Assembly (NCBI GenBank): GCA_963969395.1
Contig: OZ017795.1
Location: 24,781,063 to 24,845,062, forward strand
Direction of reading: 5' to 3'
Source: Pseudoscleropodium purum
Lineage: Eukaryota; Streptophyta; Bryopsida; Hypnales; Brachytheciaceae
Length of the DNA stretch: 64,000 bases
Shown here: positions 61,416-64,000 of the stretch, in pieces
Layout of the letters: every line of letters starts with the position of its first letter
Position numbering within the stretch: the stretch's first letter is position 1
Made by a program: the position numbers and the translations under genes
Notes under the pieces: generated by a model
The model's input: only the letters and a program-made list of their open reading frames with translations
Databases searched by the model: none
What the model was told of the DNA's origin: nothing

Positions 61416-61423
61416 TTTATATA
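61416..61423 (-). promoter_or_regulatory. TATA box of the presumed LTR promoter
   Basis: Minus-strand TATATAAATCGG lies about 1 kb before the distal end of the element and 310 bases after the ORF stop. In the solo-LTR reading this is the main promoter, placing the start of R near 61.39 kb. Confidence 0.5.
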
Positions 61424-61520
61424 CAAAGGGTCAAAACCCTAAAAGCACAAAAAGGAGCGGAAAACCCGTAGGGGTCCGCCACCATCCTAATCTAACTTCC
61501 GGCTAACCTAATACTGTTGA

Positions 61521-61543
61521 GCCGGATCCGGATCCGGATCCGC
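61521..61543. repeat. GGATCC short tandem run
   Basis: Three to four consecutive GGATCC units (CCGGATCC repeats) within the retroelement, in line with its general CCGG richness. Confidence 0.8.
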
Positions 61544-61735
61544 TCCTACCCCTAACTGAAATTAAAATCCTATCTACCCTACAACTCTAGATCCTATCGT
61601 CGGGCTTCCGGTCTCCGGGACTAGCTCCTCGAAGACTTCACTCAAATTCCGGACCCGTTCCCCCTCCGCAGGATTCGGTCCGGGTGGAGACTCCAGGTCG
61701 ATGGTGATATCCGGTCTCGTGCTCGGAGTCCCAGT

Positions 61736-63232
61736 TCATGCAGACTTCTTGGACTCAGGAGTCCAATCCTTCCTATCCTTCGCCATAGTCGCGTCCGGAA
61801 AGAGATCCGGTAGAGAGATGTCCGAAAGGTGAATACCTTTGTCGCACGTCGCTCTCGTCAGCTTCCGGCTGCTCTCCTCGATCCGGTTCGCTGCCTTCCG
61901 CCCCTCCACCATTGTCGTCTCCACCTGCTCAGCGAAGTCCGCGAGAATCCGGACCATCCGGGAACCGGATAGTTTCTTCTCTTCGTGGATCTTCTCGTCG
62001 AAGAGCTTCGCTTTGGCAGCGGCCGTTCCGGTCTCTCCCAGGACCGCCTTGATCTGCTCGGCTATCTTCCGAGTCTCTTCCGCCATCTCCCGGGCGACTG
62101 TCACGTCTTCCTGATAGGCAAAAAGAGTTGCCTTCAGTTTATCCACCTCCTCCTGCAACCGGCGGATCTCTGCTTCCTGCTTCCGGGTCTCTTCCGGATT
62201 CGTGATGCACTCCGCCACTTGTTCCGCCAATTTGCTGTCCGGTGCCGCACCCACCAACTTGCCGATTGCCGCAAGCGTCCTGTGCTTGACCTCCTAATCT
62301 GCCCTGATGTTGCAGAGGACGTTGATCAGACCGTTGAACGGATCTTGCATATCCGGATCTCCCCCGGAATTGGTCTTCTCGGCTTCCGGTTTCTCCTCCG
62401 GGGCCGGTTTGTCTTGACTGGGAGGCGTCCCGCGCTTGTGTGGAGGCGTCAGCTTCTGTCGCTTGATCGGCGGCATCGGCTCCTCCTCTTCCTCGCTGGA
62501 CTCCCGGTCTGACCCGGAATCGGATTCCGCCTCGTCATCCGTCTCCGACTCCCCATACTTCAGGAGCACTTCCTGCGTCTTCCACGCCCTGTCCTCCATA
62601 TCGGTGAGGACTTGGTTCTCCCGATAGAGGTGGAAGAGATAAGGGCACACTGGAGTGGCCCTTTTCTTCCCAACCCTACTAACAAGCTGGGCCATGAGAT
62701 CGGAAATGATCCGTGCCCAATCCACTTTCCGGGTACCACTGAGGGCACCGAAAATGGTGTTGCCGAGGGTGATCGTCACCCTGGTCGGCTTTTCCGGGTG
62801 AAGAACCGGAACCAGGAATTGCAGGAGCCGACGGTGTCGGTCATCCAAGCAATCCTCGACCGCGTATCCGTCCTTCGGGTTGATGGCTCCCTTGAACTTC
62901 CCTCGGACAAACTCATCCTTCCGGCTCGCCATTCCCAAACCTCCTGCCCGTAAACCATAAACCGTTCTCCACATCCCCTCATTCTAGCTGACGGGAGTTC
63001 CCCTCACGGTGTTGTCAAACTGGTTGGACAACTTTCCGAGGAGCTCCTTGACCATTCTCTCCTCCCTAAAACCCCAAGGTTTCTCGGCAAACCCTACGCA
63101 ACCCATGGATTTGAGATCATCCATGAGTTCAGACTTTTCCGGCTCTGTGGAGGGAATAACCGGAATGACTTTCCGGAGCTTCACCTCACTTGCAGAGGGA
63201 CTCGCTTGTCTCGACCTACGTAGCGGAGGCAT
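61736..63232 (-). pseudogene. Retroelement ORF (gag-like or plant-transposon-domain), two in-frame TAGs
   Basis: One reading frame of 499 codons from ATG at 63232 to the stop at 61736, interrupted only by TAG at 62986-62984 and TAG at 62296-62294; the frame is unchanged across both. The first half holds a globular region (motifs such as K-P-W-G-F-R-E-E-R and a VCPYLFHLYRE stretch) resembling the putative plant transposon protein domain by general layout. Next comes an acidic tract (E-S-E-T-D-D-E ... E-E-E-E-E) with a basic PPIKRQKL, possibly a nuclear-localisation signal. The last third is a long coiled coil (heptads from EETRKQEAEIRRLQEEV onward). No zinc knuckle, protease or polymerase. It may be a gag-like or accessory protein. 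Both TAGs could come from CAG. Confidence 0.7.
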
Positions 63233-63413
63233 TCCCACTCACATCTACCTCACTCTCTTCTAGCCGCACGTCCCGTTCCTCACTTCCTCTCTCCGATCTC
63301 AACCGGAAGCAGAACAGACAAAACACAAACGTCCAGACATACAAACGACAAGAACTCAACCGCGCGCTCAAGGTCGAGTTTCTAAAAGGGGGTGCAACAG
63401 TGAAAGCTCCTCC

Positions 63414-63420
63414 TTATATA
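63414..63420 (-). promoter_or_regulatory. TATA box upstream of the retroelement ORF
   Basis: Minus-strand GGACTATATAAGGAGG, 182 bases before the ATG at 63232. Good match and placement for a dedicated promoter of the ORF, separate from the downstream TATA box at 61416-61423. Confidence 0.55.
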
Positions 63421-63698
63421 GTCCCTGGACCCTTTCCGGTTTGTCATCATGAATCTGGTTTACCATCATAATCCGGTTCATCATCATCATCCGGTCCTAG
63501 ACCTAATCCGTGTTGCATTCCGTTTCCGTCATTAGTTACTCCTGACCGGATTAGATCCAAGAAGCCCACTACTTCACGTTCCGTGCTAATTCTGAGTTTT
63601 CCTTCCCCACCTAATCGGATCCGGTTAGCTAATGACTAGTTTCCGTTCCTATTTGGGTGTATACTAAGAAAATCAAAATTCTAAGCTGCGACACCTTC

Positions 63699-64000
63699 CA
63701 AAGGTTGTAAATTTCTCTAATGTACTAAAGAGTTGAATTAATGACATGAGGCACCCAATGTCTCATTATCCAATAAGAAGCATTTCATTGTGCAAACATC
63801 ATGTATTCCCTCAATGCACTAAGGGTTTTGAATGACAAGAAGTACCTAATGCTCTCATAGTCCAATATATGTGATCTTTAGTGCATTGAGGGAATACTTT
63901 ACAAATAGAAAGCAAAAAAATGTATAATTAAAGATGAACCAATCTTCAAAAAATTGAGGTATCAAATGCAATTGGATTTAATGACAAAGTAACATTGGTA
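63699..64000. other. AT-rich right flank
   Basis: Sequence beyond the retroelement's target-site duplication. A phrase of the type CAATGCACTAAGG at about 63815 reappears inverted near 63880 (AGTGCATTGAGGGAATAC). No gene. Confidence 0.5.

Larger units (their letters stand above)
60393..63693 (-). mobile_element. 3.3-kb solo LTR-like retroelement with internal ORF
   Basis: The ends are TGTCGCAGC and GCTGCGACA, a perfect 9-base inverted pair with the TG...CA form of LTRs, flanked by perfect 5-bp CCTTC duplications (60388-60392 and 63694-63698). The element is GC-richer than all surrounding DNA and very rich in CCGG words. On the minus strand the order is: TATA box (63420-63414), broken reading frame (63232-61736), second TATA box (61423-61416), then about 1 kb ending in GTGGGTTCGATCTTTAGAGT-like text and GACCTGCCCTGTGCTGCGACA-type terminus, which resembles a U5 end. 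No reverse transcriptase, integrase, primer-binding site or second LTR is visible. I read it as a solo LTR with an ORF in U3; a non-autonomous element is the alternative. Confidence 0.75.

Noticed and set aside
61839..62953. Plus-strand frames across the retroelement ORF
   Set aside because: Antisense shadows of the minus-strand frame, which alone has a coiled coil, acidic tract and upstream TATA box.
1..64000. CRISPR arrays, operons, bacterial signals, tRNA or rRNA genes
   Set aside because: None seen. No spaced direct repeats of CRISPR type and no tRNA T-loop/anticodon arrangement on either strand; the gene structure is eukaryotic.

Overview
This window comes from a land-plant nuclear genome of the large, repeat-rich kind. 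It shows long AT-rich non-coding stretches, intron-containing genes with GT-AG splice sites, a plant-type trihelix transcription factor present twice, and several plant transposon classes with readable target-site duplications. The genus cannot be fixed from the sequence. A gymnosperm or another large-genome plant would fit, but that is inference. Only three convincing host genes are present.

Layout. 1-12.6 kb is AT-rich: a decayed TNP2-like transposase fragment at the left edge, two CACTA-type MITEs (1895-2089, 5784-5957), another inverted-repeat element (5041-5262), and a long degenerate dispersed repeat (about 9447-10345). 12663-14018 (-) is an intact single-exon, multi-pass membrane protein that I do not recognise. 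About 14.2-15.5 kb is less AT-rich but has no convincing gene. 16.4-21.3 kb (-) is trihelix gene copy 1 (three coding exons, conserved leader, predicted spliced 3' UTR). 21.9-42.99 kb is mostly repeats: families A, B and C, a third CACTA MITE, a three-member TIR family carrying a TGAYGTGGCA motif, and a GC-richer repeat block at 29.4-32 kb. 43.5-47.4 kb (+) is trihelix copy 2, in inverted orientation. 47.4-60.3 kb is AT-rich with three tandem repeats and one element with an 8-bp target-site duplication. 60393-63693 is a GC-richer 3.3-kb retroelement flanked by a perfect 5-bp duplication; it is best read as a solo LTR carrying a reading frame interrupted by two in-frame TAG codons.

The main biology is the pair of divergently oriented trihelix genes (418 and 429 aa). 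Their coding sequence, exon phases, leader, intron and 3' UTR segments are all conserved. Each joins an N-terminal glutamine/histidine-rich region, a trihelix DNA-binding domain split over three exons, a basic nuclear-localisation motif and a C-terminal segment that looks like a SAM-type interaction domain. Both also keep predicted splice sites for an intron downstream of the stop codon, which could make the mRNAs sensitive to nonsense-mediated decay.
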